Assembly (NCBI GenBank): GCA_044464765.1
Contig: JBIQKZ010000018.1
Coordinates: 1-64,000, forward strand
Source: JBIQKZ01 sp044464765
Lineage (GTDB): Bacteria; Pseudomonadota; Gammaproteobacteria; Burkholderiales; Burkholderiaceae_B
DNA: 64,000 nt
Direction of reading: 5' to 3'
Numbering within the stretch: the first letter of the stretch is position 1; each line of letters begins with the position of its first letter. Under the pieces are notes generated by a model that was not told the origin of the DNA, did not search any database, and worked only from the letters and a program-made list of their open reading frames with translations. Made by a program: the position numbers and the translations under genes. Of this stretch, positions 41,735 to 50,312 are shown piece after piece.

Positions 41735-42937
41735 TTATGCGGAACGCAGTAGTGGATCGCCGGACCACACCCAGTTCAGGCAACGGTAGGTATCGTCGGG
41801 CGTGCGCTCGCTGATTTCCTGGTTTCGCACGTCGCGCGCGAGGCCCTCGGCATGGTAGAACTCCCAGAGCAGGCGCGACTCGAGCACCAGCCGGGCGGCT
41901 CGGGTGACGCGAGCTTTCTCGTAATCGATGAAAGCCTTTTCGTAGTCGTAGTTGGTTTGCTGCAGGATTTTCACCAAGCAGCCGGCATCTTCGATGGCCA
42001 TGCCCGCGCCCTGCGCAAATGACTGATAGGCGGGATGGGCCGCATCGCCCAGCAAAGTAACCCGGCCACGCGTCCAGTTACGGATGGGGTCGCGATCGGA
42101 CAACACCCAGCGGCGGTCCAGGTTCATCATGGAGAGCAGTTTTTTCAGGACGGGTTGCGCATTGGCGTAGACTTGCTCAAGGTCTTTGGCATAGCCTTCG
42201 GGGTTCTCGCCGTGCCCTGTGGCTGGATTACGGAAGACCGACACAATATTGAAGATGGAGCTGTGGCGTAAAGGATAATGCACGACGTGATAGCCGGGGC
42301 CCGCCCACAGCACGACGTCTTCCGTATGCGCGAGTTCCTTGGGGACATCTTTCATGTCGATCAGCGTACGATGCGCGACATAGCCATTGGGCACCAATTC
42401 GTCTTTGTGTCCCAAAGCCTGGCGAATTCGGCTTTTCAGGCCATCTGCGCCGATGAGCGCGGCTGCCTTGATGATCTTGCCGTCGGCGCAGATTACCTTG
42501 ACGTGATCGCCGGCCTCTTCAAAGCCCGTCACGGTTGTATTGACCGACAGCTCGACGTTTGGTGTTTGCTGGCATTTCTCCAAAAGAACGTTGTGCAGGT
42601 CGGCGCGGTGAATGACGACATAGGGGTGCGTGAACCGTTCCTTGTAGGTAGGCGAAGTCAGGGATACTTCGATCAGCGTCTTGCCGCTATCGGCATCCGG
42701 CATCACCAGGGCGGGAGGCAGGTTGGACGCGGCCAATACTTGCTCGCTAACCCCTAGCGCATTGAATACCTTGAATACGTTGGGCCCGAGCTGAATGCCA
42801 TAACCAATCGGTTCGATTTCGGCGGCTTGTTCCAGCACGAGCACCGGATGGCCGTCGTTTCCGAGGCCCGTGGCGGCGCACAGCCCACCCAGGCCGCCTC
42901 CGACCACGACGATTGGCAATTCACTATTTGATCCCAT
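41735..42937 (-). CDS. FAD-dependent aromatic hydroxylase, 3-hydroxybenzoate 6-hydroxylase type
   Basis: 400 aa flavoprotein monooxygenase. FAD motif VVVGGGLGGLCAATGL, the DG motif IGADGLKSRIRQALG and the GD motif VTLLGDAAHPAYQSFAQGAG. Overall sequence resembles 3-hydroxybenzoate 6-hydroxylase (gentisate route), e.g. IGYGIQLGPNVFKVFNALGV. Start at 42937 after AAGGAG. Substrate assignment is probable rather than certain; salicylate-type hydroxylases are the alternative. Confidence 0.82.
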   Translation of the reverse strand: MGSNSELPIVVVGGGLGGLCAATGLGNDGHPVLVLEQAAEIEPIGYGIQLGPNVFKVFNALGVSEQVLAASNLPPALVMPDADSGKTLIEVSLTSPTYKERFTHPYVVIHRADLHNVLLEKCQQTPNVELSVNTTVTGFEEAGDHVKVICADGKIIKAAALIGADGLKSRIRQALGHKDELVPNGYVAHRTLIDMKDVPKELAHTEDVVLWAGPGYHVVHYPLRHSSIFNIVSVFRNPATGHGENPEGYAKDLEQVYANAQPVLKKLLSMMNLDRRWVLSDRDPIRNWTRGRVTLLGDAAHPAYQSFAQGAGMAIEDAGCLVKILQQTNYDYEKAFIDYEKARVTRAARLVLESRLLWEFYHAEGLARDVRNQEISERTPDDTYRCLNWVWSGDPLLRSA

Positions 42938-43155
42938 TGCTGGCTCCTTTCTTGTTAGGGTGCCGACGATTGCTAGACGCCGGTTAGATGCCATACATCA
43001 TCAACGCTGGGGCCGTATTTGTAAATCGGCTCACGTTTATAAGCGTCATGCAAGAATTAAATAGAGGCCGGCAAGCGGGTTGGATAGATCGGGTGGCCCG
43101 ATTGTGTTCTATAGTAGAAAAAGAAAAGGGCTTCCTTTCGGAAGCCCTTAATATA

Positions 43156-43232
43156 TGGCGCGGCTGGCAGGATTCGAACCCACGACCCCTTGGTTCGTAG
43201 CCAAGTACTCTATCCAACTGAGCTACAGCCGC
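43156..43232 (-). tRNA. tRNA-Arg (anticodon ACG)
   Basis: 77 nt with CCA. Minus-strand acceptor GCGGCTG pairs with CAGCCGC; D arm AGCTCAGTTGGATAGAGT; anticodon loop CTACGAA; T arm GTGGGTTCGAATCCTGC. A34 should be edited to inosine to read CGU/CGC/CGA. Confidence 0.97.
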
Positions 43233-43300
43233 TGTAAAGAGGCATAAATATAGCATAATTATTTATGCGTGTCTTGGCCAGCCAATTTTGGAGTAGTTGA

Positions 43301-44230
43301 ATGCAGGATACAAGCAGGGCGTTTTGTTGTGATTATGCGTGGGTGGAGTCTGTCGTCAACGATTATGTGCCTTTGTGGCGGCAAACAGGCTTTGATGCCG
43401 TGGTGGCGATTGCTCGCGGGGGCGTGGTGCCGGGTGTGATGGCGTCTTGCGCGCTCAGTGTGCCGATGCATGCATTGGCTTACGATCGAAAGCAACGTAT
43501 GGTGTCTTGGTTCAGCGCGTCGAAACCCGTCCAGGGAAGCAGGATTTTGCTGGTCGAGGATATCGCGGGCCGCGGCACCACTTTAGTGGATTGCGTGGCT
43601 TTCTTGCGGCAGGCGGGGTTCGAGCCCGTCATATTTACGCTGGCTTACGATGCACAGTCGCGTATTACACCCGATTTTGGCGTGAAGATGCCGCCGCGCG
43701 CACGCGCCTGGTTTCCTTGGGAGCGCGAGGCTATTACTGCCGAGTTCGGTGAAACCGGCAACCAGCCGGCCCGGCCCGAATACGACTATGCCTCGTGGGC
43801 GATAGATCTTGACGGAATTCTTTGTCCGGACATCCCCAAGGCGCACTACCAGCAAGACCTTGAAGATGCTCTGGTTCGTCGCGACGGCCTGGCGCCATCG
43901 CAGGTGCTGCCGGGCCGCGATCTACGCCAATTGCCCATTATTACCGGCCGGCCCGAGCAGGATCGGGCCCGTACGCAACAGTGGTTGATGCGGCATGGGT
44001 TTCATGGCTCGCTGACCATGCGTGATGCCGGTCGGTACACAGTAGAGGAAACTGCTTTATACAAGGCGCATGCCATCTTGGCGGGCTGCTACACCCACTT
44101 TCTCGAGAGCGATCCTGTTCAGGCGTTGGAAATCGCCAGCCATGCCACCGTGGCGAAGGTTTTATGGTGGGATGGAAAAAGAACGCTGGCGGTGCGGGCT
44201 ACCGAGGTAGCCGATATCAACAACGTTTAG
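43301..44230 (+). CDS. Phosphoribosyltransferase-HAD fusion protein
   Basis: 309 aa. N-terminal type I phosphoribosyltransferase fold: VVAIARGGVVPGVMASCAL, then the PRPP loop LLVEDIAGRGTT (about 83-94). From about 165 a HAD-like phosphatase domain begins WAIDLDGILCPD (Asp169/Asp171 by position) with IITGRPEQDRARTQQW and DAGRYTVEETALYKA. RBS GGAG. The fusion suggests coupled use and removal of a phosphoribosyl or pyrophosphate compound. Substrate unknown; located beside tRNA-Arg. Confidence 0.8.
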   Translation: MQDTSRAFCCDYAWVESVVNDYVPLWRQTGFDAVVAIARGGVVPGVMASCALSVPMHALAYDRKQRMVSWFSASKPVQGSRILLVEDIAGRGTTLVDCVAFLRQAGFEPVIFTLAYDAQSRITPDFGVKMPPRARAWFPWEREAITAEFGETGNQPARPEYDYASWAIDLDGILCPDIPKAHYQQDLEDALVRRDGLAPSQVLPGRDLRQLPIITGRPEQDRARTQQWLMRHGFHGSLTMRDAGRYTVEETALYKAHAILAGCYTHFLESDPVQALEIASHATVAKVLWWDGKRTLAVRATEVADINNV

Positions 44231-44332
44231 CGGTTCTCGGGCCGCAGCATAGGTGGGTGGGGCTTCTTTTCTCTACGCCGTTTGCGCAGTAACTATAATT
44301 AATCCCTTGTTCCGGGAAACGTCGGGGGTTGT

Positions 44333-45511
44333 GTGTCCAGTCTGTCTAAAATGACATGTATCGAAGATCTGCGCCAGAGGGCGCAGCGCCGTGTGCCGCG
44401 CATGTTCTACGATTATGCCGCCTCAGGTTCCTGGACGGAAAGCACCTATCGCGCCAATGAGGACGATTTTCAGCGCCTCAAGTTCCGGCAGCGCGTGGCG
44501 GTTGATATAGGCTCCCGCTCGCTGGCCTCGACAATGGTCGGTACGCCGGTCGCGATGCCGGTCGCCCTGGCGCCCACCGGGTTGACGGGGATGCAGCATG
44601 CAGACGGCGAGATACTTGCTGCGCAGGCAGCCGAGCAGTTCGGTGTGCCTTTTACCTTATCGACCATGAGCATTTGCTCGATCGAAGACATCAAGGCGCA
44701 TACTAGTTCGCCTTTCTGGTTCCAGCTGTACGTCATGCGCGACCGGGACTACATGGAAAGGCTGATCAATCGCGCGAAGGCGGCAGGGTGCTCGGCGTTG
44801 ATGCTGACGCTGGATCTCCAAGTAATGGGGCAGAGGCATAAAGACATACGCAACGGACTGAGCACGCCGCCCAAGCCAACCTTGGTCAACTTGCTGAACC
44901 TGGCCGGCAAACCCCATTGGTGCTGGTCGATGGCACGCACTTCCCGGCGCACTTTTGGCAATATCGTGGGCCACGCCAAGGGTGTCAGCGATGTTTCTTC
45001 CCTGGCTGCCTGGACGGCTGAACAGTTCGATCCCCACTTGAACTGGAGCGACATCGAATGGATCAAGAAGCTTTGGAACGGCAAGCTGATCCTGAAAGGC
45101 GTCATGGATGCCGACGACGCGCGTTTTGCGGTAGATAGCGGCGCAGACGCTTTAATTGTCTCCAATCACGGCGGTCGCCAATTGGACGGCGCCCCATCGT
45201 CGATAGCAGCCTTGCCTCATATTGTCGAGGCGGTGGGCAAGGACATCGAGGTCTGGCTGGATGGCGGGATCCGTTCGGGTCAGGATGTCCTGCGCGCTAT
45301 TGCGTTGGGGGCAAGCGGCACATTAATTGGCCGTGCCTTCCTGTACGGGCTGGGTGCGGCAGGCCGGGCGGGCGTCATGCGCAGCCTGGAAATCGTGGCC
45401 AAAGAGCTGGATATCAGCATGGCCTTTTGCGGGCGCACCAATATCCTGGATGTTGACCGCTCCATCTTGCTTAATCCCCAGATATTCGATGACCTGCGCA
45501 CGGTATATTAG
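44333..45511 (+). CDS. lldD: FMN-dependent alpha-hydroxy acid oxidase/dehydrogenase (LldD family)
   Basis: 392 aa TIM-barrel flavoprotein. FMN and substrate motifs: FYDYAASGSWTE, ALAPTGLTGMQHADGE, STMSICSIEDI, and the catalytic His in IVSNHGGRQLDGAPS. Likely L-lactate dehydrogenase, with mandelate or glycolate as alternatives. The frame starts with GTG at 44333 after GGGGG; the ATG at 44351 (MTCIEDLRQRA) is also plausible. Confidence 0.9.
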   Translation: MSSLSKMTCIEDLRQRAQRRVPRMFYDYAASGSWTESTYRANEDDFQRLKFRQRVAVDIGSRSLASTMVGTPVAMPVALAPTGLTGMQHADGEILAAQAAEQFGVPFTLSTMSICSIEDIKAHTSSPFWFQLYVMRDRDYMERLINRAKAAGCSALMLTLDLQVMGQRHKDIRNGLSTPPKPTLVNLLNLAGKPHWCWSMARTSRRTFGNIVGHAKGVSDVSSLAAWTAEQFDPHLNWSDIEWIKKLWNGKLILKGVMDADDARFAVDSGADALIVSNHGGRQLDGAPSSIAALPHIVEAVGKDIEVWLDGGIRSGQDVLRAIALGASGTLIGRAFLYGLGAAGRAGVMRSLEIVAKELDISMAFCGRTNILDVDRSILLNPQIFDDLRTVY

Positions 45512-45581
45512 CCGCAGTCCTGGCGTTTTCGGCTTGGGGGGTACGAGGAACGTGCCGTCGCTGGCGGCGGCCCCCGTTTTT

Positions 45582-47579
45582 CTACTCTGCATCGGGGTTG
45601 GCGGCCTTCAGTAGCGGCGCGCACTCGTTGGAATCGTCGGTGCCGAAGTTCAATAAGGGGATCAGGGCGGCAAAAGGCGTGGCGATCACTCCTAGTGCGG
45701 TGGCCGCTGCCGCTTTTGCCGCAATCGGGCCCGCCTGGACGCCCACATCCGGATTCTTGAACGTGCCTTGCACATACAGCGGCGTGCGCAGCGTGAAGAT
45801 GCGTAATGATTTGTTTTCTGGGTTGACGAGCAGGTCCAGTTGTTCGGTCGCCAAATTGATGGTTCCCGTGACATCAATGGTTGCGTCCTCGGTGTCCAAT
45901 TTGAAGGCCCGTGTCTGCATCAGGCCGTTCTTGATGTCGAAGTCGGCGGCCAGGCAGTTAAGCACGATCTGTTCGTCGCCGAATAGCTTGACCAGCACCA
46001 TGTTGGCAACATTCAGGCCGGCTGCTTCCAGAAGAAAATGACTGATCGTCCCCTTGCTGACCACAGCCTTCAGTTCTCCATTCGAGCTGCCCAGTAGTTG
46101 GGCAAATGATTCGCCTTGTCCCGTCAGGGAGGCCTGGCCGTTGATGGCTCCAAGACTGGCTTGCATGGACTCGGCACTGGGTATCAGTTTTCTAAGCTGA
46201 AGCTTCTTGGCGTCGATGTCCAGGCTGGCCTTGATGTGCGGGCTCTGGCCATCAAGCCGTATGGTGGATGCCAGGGTGCCGCCCGCCACCCCGAAGTTCA
46301 GCGGATCCAGGCTCAGTACGCGGTTGTCCAGCTTGACGTGCGCTTTGACATTGTCCAGTGGCAGGTCTTTATCGCGCAGGATTTTTTGCCCTGTGAATTG
46401 GACATCAGCATCCATGTTGTCCCAGATTTCGGTGTCGATTGTTTCGACGGGTATGGCTTTGTCGGGCGGTTGCTTGCTTTTCGGCTCTTTGTTGTCCTTT
46501 TCGTTGGCTGCGGTGTCGGCCCCCACCAAGGGGCCAAGATCGCGCAATCGTAAAAGGCGCGACTCCAGTGTGCCGGTCAGGAGCGGCCGTGGTTCGCGGA
46601 TAAGAAATTCCAGCGTGCCATTCAAATCGCTTTCTCCGACCTTGCCGCTGAACTTCTCGTATCGCCATGTATCGGTCGCCTCGTCCTGCAGCAGGGTCAG
46701 GCGGCCCGCAGTGGAATAGGGAGGCGTGTTAGGCAAGGCGGTGCTGATCAGAGGGTTCAGGTCTGACATGCTGGCGCCCGCAAGTTTCAGGTTCAGGGCC
46801 AGCCCCGCAAGCCGGGTCGGCTGCGTGATGCCGCCTTCGAGTTGGATACGGGTTTCTCCGACGGAAAGATCGGCGGCGACGGGGAACGGGTCGCGGTCTT
46901 CCTGCAGCGACAATATATTCCCCATTTGTCCAGTGCCGCTGATGTCACCCTGATTGAATCGGCCAGAGGCTTCCCATCCGATCATGTAGCCGTCCTCAGA
47001 GGCTTCTTTCAAGGAGTCCAGTTCGGCTTTGAGATCCAGTTGGGTGGCGGGATCGTTGACCTGCACGACGACATCGTGCAGGGTCAACTGCTGCAGGTCG
47101 AACTGCCATTTGGCAGGTGCTTTCTCCGTTTGATTCATGTCGGCTTTCTCCAGGGTCCAGTTACTGGCCCCGTCGTCCTGCCTCGCCAACTGTATGTTGG
47201 CCGTGTCGATATCCAGTCGGGTAACCTGAATGGTGTTGTTCAGGAGAGCCAGGGGATTGACCAGGAGTGTCAGGCGCTCAACGTGTCCCATGGCAGCGTC
47301 CGGATTGATCCAGTCTGGGTTGCCTACATGCACTTGCCTGGCTGTAATCTTTGGCCAGGGCACCCACCGACGCCATCCGTTCTGGTCGGTCTGGCGTAGC
47401 CAGCGTACGTCAAGATCGCCTTGAATAGCCACTGGTCGATTCGCCAGTTCGGACAACTGTCGTCCGATATAGGGTCGGGCGGGATTCCAGTTAAATGCCG
47501 CCAATAGCGCAATACACACGGCAAGCAGCACGAGCAGGCCCAGGAAAGCGCCAAGAATGATCTTCACGGAGCGACGCAT
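45582..47579 (-). CDS. AsmA-family inner-membrane protein
   Basis: 665 aa from the ATG at 47579 (AAGGAAG upstream). One N-terminal span (IILGAFLGLLVLLAVCIALL) and a long beta-rich periplasmic body with the AsmA N-terminal motif NWNPARPYIGRQLSELANRP and the C-terminal AsmA_2 region with ISHFLLEAAGLNVAN. A charged Lys/Pro linker occurs near residue 370. AsmA proteins are now viewed as phospholipid-transport bridges; specific cargo unknown. Confidence 0.88.
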   Translation of the reverse strand: MRRSVKIILGAFLGLLVLLAVCIALLAAFNWNPARPYIGRQLSELANRPVAIQGDLDVRWLRQTDQNGWRRWVPWPKITARQVHVGNPDWINPDAAMGHVERLTLLVNPLALLNNTIQVTRLDIDTANIQLARQDDGASNWTLEKADMNQTEKAPAKWQFDLQQLTLHDVVVQVNDPATQLDLKAELDSLKEASEDGYMIGWEASGRFNQGDISGTGQMGNILSLQEDRDPFPVAADLSVGETRIQLEGGITQPTRLAGLALNLKLAGASMSDLNPLISTALPNTPPYSTAGRLTLLQDEATDTWRYEKFSGKVGESDLNGTLEFLIREPRPLLTGTLESRLLRLRDLGPLVGADTAANEKDNKEPKSKQPPDKAIPVETIDTEIWDNMDADVQFTGQKILRDKDLPLDNVKAHVKLDNRVLSLDPLNFGVAGGTLASTIRLDGQSPHIKASLDIDAKKLQLRKLIPSAESMQASLGAINGQASLTGQGESFAQLLGSSNGELKAVVSKGTISHFLLEAAGLNVANMVLVKLFGDEQIVLNCLAADFDIKNGLMQTRAFKLDTEDATIDVTGTINLATEQLDLLVNPENKSLRIFTLRTPLYVQGTFKNPDVGVQAGPIAAKAAAATALGVIATPFAALIPLLNFGTDDSNECAPLLKAANPDAE

Positions 47580-47636
47580 AAAACTTCCTTTAAGGGCATT
47601 ATTGCCGTGGATGCCTTGGCGTATCACCCGTTAGGG

Positions 47637-48186
47637 TCAGGCGCGAGACACATAGCGGTTGCCCTCGATGTAAAAACGTAGCGGCTTTGCCGCCCATGCT
47701 CCTGCATAGTCAACGCCGATGCGTGGACGGTGCACGATGGAAATCTGCTGTTCCTCATCCGGTTGGGCGATGTGAAATTCCGCACTGCACAGATCCCGAC
47801 CGTAATCCTGCAAGGTCACACCCATGGCCTTGCAAAGCAGGCCGGGCCCCTTGGTATTGCCCTGGATGTTGGCTACGGGTTCGAGCGCTCGCAGCAAAAT
47901 GCCGGTGCCCGTGCCTTCGGGCTCGGTAACGACGTTCATGCAATGATGCATGCCGTAGACCAGGTATACATAGGCGTGACGGCGGGCCGAACATGGCTCG
48001 GGTACGCGGCGTTAATCCCCGGGCTGAGTGTGCGGCCAGATCCCCCGGCCCCAAATAGGCTTCCACTTCCACAATACGGCCAATCCGCTTCACCCCATCG
48101 ACCTGATGCACCAACAGCTTGCCCAGAATGTCCTGTGCAACCTGAGTCGTAGCGCGATTAAAGAATGAGCGGGGTAGTTTCTTCAC
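47637..48186 (-). pseudogene. mpg: DNA-3-methyladenine glycosylase (Mpg/AAG), frameshifted
   Basis: Two overlapping frames together give a full glycosylase. The first part (from 48186) reads LPRSFFNRATTQVAQDILGK, IVEVEAYLGPGDLAAHSARG and ends properly at RAMFGPP. The second continues HAYVYLVYGMHHCMNVVTEP, LLRALEP and RPRIGVDYAG. Between them, at about 47979, a GGT-like Gly codon is reduced to one base, a 2-nt loss. Unless this is a sequencing error the gene is broken. The alkA-like enzyme at 31398 could cover part of its function. Confidence 0.85.
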
Positions 48187-48312
48187 GGTTGTATGTGCGG
48201 TTATGTGGCTTTGCGTTTTAGCCAGCCTCTTTGAAAAGGGTATGTGCTTTGAGTAGTATGCCGCTTTTGCGCCACACTGGATGTAAGAGAATATTCTTCA
48301 AGCATATTCCTG

Positions 48313-48341
48313 TTGACTTTGATTTTAGGGAACGCTACTAT
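48313..48341 (+). promoter_or_regulatory. Promoter and long 5' leader of the cold-shock gene
   Basis: TTGACT (48313-48318) and TACTAT (48336-48341) with a 17-bp spacer form a good sigma-70 promoter. Transcription from about 48348 gives an untranslated leader of about 125 nt before the csp start codon, as in cspA-type mRNAs whose leaders act as cold thermosensors. The rest of 48187-48312 has no gene. Confidence 0.6.
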
Positions 48342-48474
48342 TCGCTTGGAAGATTTTCAAGTTCGTTGAAGTTTGTACAATCCAGTACCAAAAACAGTAC
48401 TTTTTTGCTCTCTCTACTCCTTGATAGTCTGTTCTTAGGGCGTTTTGCTCTTAATTTTTAGGGATTGCAAAAAA

Positions 48475-48684
48475 ATGCAAACAGAAACTGGTATTGTTAA
48501 GTGGTTCAACAACGAAAAAGGTTTTGGCTTCATCAAGCCTGAATCGGGCGGCAAGGATTTGTTCGCTCACCACACCGACATCATCGGCACCGGCTTTAAA
48601 TCGCTCGAAGAAAACCAGCGCGTTTCCTACGTAGCGGCCGAAGGCCAAAAAGGCCCACAAGCCAAATCGATCCAAGTTATCTAA
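48475..48684 (+). CDS. cspA: Cold-shock protein
   Basis: 69 aa single cold-shock domain. RNP1 KGFGFI and RNP2 DLFAHH are present within METGIVKWFNNEKG-like N-terminal sequence (MQTETGIVKWFNNEKGFGF). Binds single-stranded RNA and DNA and melts mRNA structure. Strong promoter, long leader and terminator mark it as monocistronic. Confidence 0.95.
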   Translation: MQTETGIVKWFNNEKGFGFIKPESGGKDLFAHHTDIIGTGFKSLEENQRVSYVAAEGQKGPQAKSIQVI

Positions 48685-48696
48685 TAACTAAGATCT

Positions 48697-48728
48697 AAAA
48701 AAAACCCACCTTTATGGTGGGTTTTTTG
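48697..48728 (+). terminator. Rho-independent terminator of csp
   Basis: AAAAAACCCACC-tttat-GGTGGGTTTTTT: a strong stem with flanking A and T runs, able to work on both strands, between csp (+) and the deaminase gene (-). Confidence 0.9.
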
Positions 48729-48760
48729 CATTTTGGCAGATGGTCTTTACCTTTGGGCAG

Positions 48761-49810
48761 TTATTCTTTGTGGGCGGACGACCCGAATTCTTTCAGCAGC
48801 GCTTGCTTGGCTGCCTGGGGCAGAAAAGAGGCTGTAATGCTATTGCGGGCCAACGCCGCCAATTGGGCGCGATCCAGCGACAGCCCTTCGGCAATCGCCA
48901 TGTAGTTATCAACCACGTAACCGCCAAAATACGACGGATCATCCGAATTGACCGTGACCAATAGCCCTTGTTCAAGAAGGCGGCCAATATTATGGTCGGA
49001 CATGGCATGCACCACGCACAACTTCAGGTTGGACAAAGGACAGACGGTCAGGGGAATCTGTTCGGTTGCTAGGCGACGCATCAAGTCGGGGTCCTCTTCG
49101 CTACGCACCCCGTGATCGATGCGCTCGACCTTTAACGTATCAAGCGCACTGCGCACGTAAGCGGCCGGCCCCTCTTCACCCGCGTGAGCCACCAGCCGAA
49201 AGCCCAATTCCTTGCAGCGCGCAAAAACCCGCGCGAATTTCTCGGGCGGATTACCGCGTTCGGCGGAATCCAGCCCGATGCCAATCCAAAGATCGGCATA
49301 CTGCTCGCGTAAAGGCAGCACCGCTTCCAGGGTGTCGAACGCATCCTGTTCGGTTAGATGGCGCAAGAAGCTGAGCAGAAGATAGCTGCTCAGGCCCAGT
49401 GTTTGCCTGGCTTCGCGCAGCGCCCTGGCCAGGCCGGCGAAGACCGTCTCGATGGCGATCCCGCGCAAGGTATGTGTTTGTGGATCGAACATGATTTCAG
49501 TGTGGCGTACGCCATCGGCGTGGGCGCGCCTTAGGTAGGCCATGGCCATTTCGTAGAAATCATCCTCGGTGATCAACACCTTGGCGCCGGCGTAATACAG
49601 GTCGAGGAACGACTGCAAGTCGGTGAAGGCGTAAGCTTGCCGCAAGTCGCTCACGGAGGCGTATGGAGTATCAACGCGATTACGCTTCGCTAGCGCGAAG
49701 ATCAGCTCGGGCTCGAGTGTGCCTTCTATGTGAACGTGAAGCTCGGCCTTGGGTAACCCTACGATGAAATCGCGCAGATTTTGACCAGAGGTGGCTAGTG
49801 GTGTATTCAT
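48761..49810 (-). CDS. add: Adenosine/adenine deaminase
   Basis: 349 aa amidohydrolase. Zinc site LHVHIEGTLEPEL, VAHAGEEGPAAYV, ERIDHGVRSEEDP and VNSDDPSYFGGYV. The FDPQTHTLRGI stretch is closer to the bacterial adenine-deaminase-like branch than to mammalian adenosine deaminase, so adenine may be the true substrate. Purine salvage. DUF423 gene lies upstream on the same strand. Confidence 0.9.
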   Translation of the reverse strand: MNTPLATSGQNLRDFIVGLPKAELHVHIEGTLEPELIFALAKRNRVDTPYASVSDLRQAYAFTDLQSFLDLYYAGAKVLITEDDFYEMAMAYLRRAHADGVRHTEIMFDPQTHTLRGIAIETVFAGLARALREARQTLGLSSYLLLSFLRHLTEQDAFDTLEAVLPLREQYADLWIGIGLDSAERGNPPEKFARVFARCKELGFRLVAHAGEEGPAAYVRSALDTLKVERIDHGVRSEEDPDLMRRLATEQIPLTVCPLSNLKLCVVHAMSDHNIGRLLEQGLLVTVNSDDPSYFGGYVVDNYMAIAEGLSLDRAQLAALARNSITASFLPQAAKQALLKEFGSSAHKE

Positions 49811-49831
49811 AGTAGTTTGGGTGTTGGGCAG

Positions 49832-50209
49832 TCAAGGCGCGGCGCGCCACGCCGCCAGGGCAACCAGCACCCAGGCGGCGATGAATGCTGCGCCCCCGAT
49901 GGGAGTGACGGGGCCCAGCCACTTGGCGCCGGATAACGCCAATATATACAGGCTGCCGCTGAAAAGAATGACACCGGCCAGCATCAATCCGCCCGCCCAG
50001 GTGAGCAAGGTTGAACCATGGTAAGCGCCCAGCGCGGCAATGGCCAGCATGCCAAGTCCGTGGATCAATTGGTAGAGCACAGCGGTTTGCCATACCTGCA
50101 GAAGGTCGACGGACAGGGTGCGCTTTAGGGCGTGGGCGCCGAAAGCGCCGGCAGCGACGCCGATCAGCAAGACCAGGGCGGCGGCAATGACGAGTGGACG
50201 GTAAGGCAT
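49832..50209 (-). CDS. DUF423 membrane protein
   Basis: 125 aa with four spans. Typical DUF423 sequence: GAFGAHALKRTLS, YQLIHGLGMLAIA, FSGSLYILALSG and LGPVTPIGGAAFIAAW. Start at 50209 after AAAGGA. Function unknown; 21 bp upstream of the deaminase gene on the same strand. Confidence 0.9.
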   Translation of the reverse strand: MPYRPLVIAAALVLLIGVAAGAFGAHALKRTLSVDLLQVWQTAVLYQLIHGLGMLAIAALGAYHGSTLLTWAGGLMLAGVILFSGSLYILALSGAKWLGPVTPIGGAAFIAAWVLVALAAWRAAP

Positions 50210-50312
50210 GTATTTCCTTTTTGGCATGAACGTTGCTGGCGGGCGGCTGTGCCTCAAAGCGGACGTCGCATGGTGATAATATCAAGTATGGCGGGCTTCC
50301 GGGAGGCATGTG

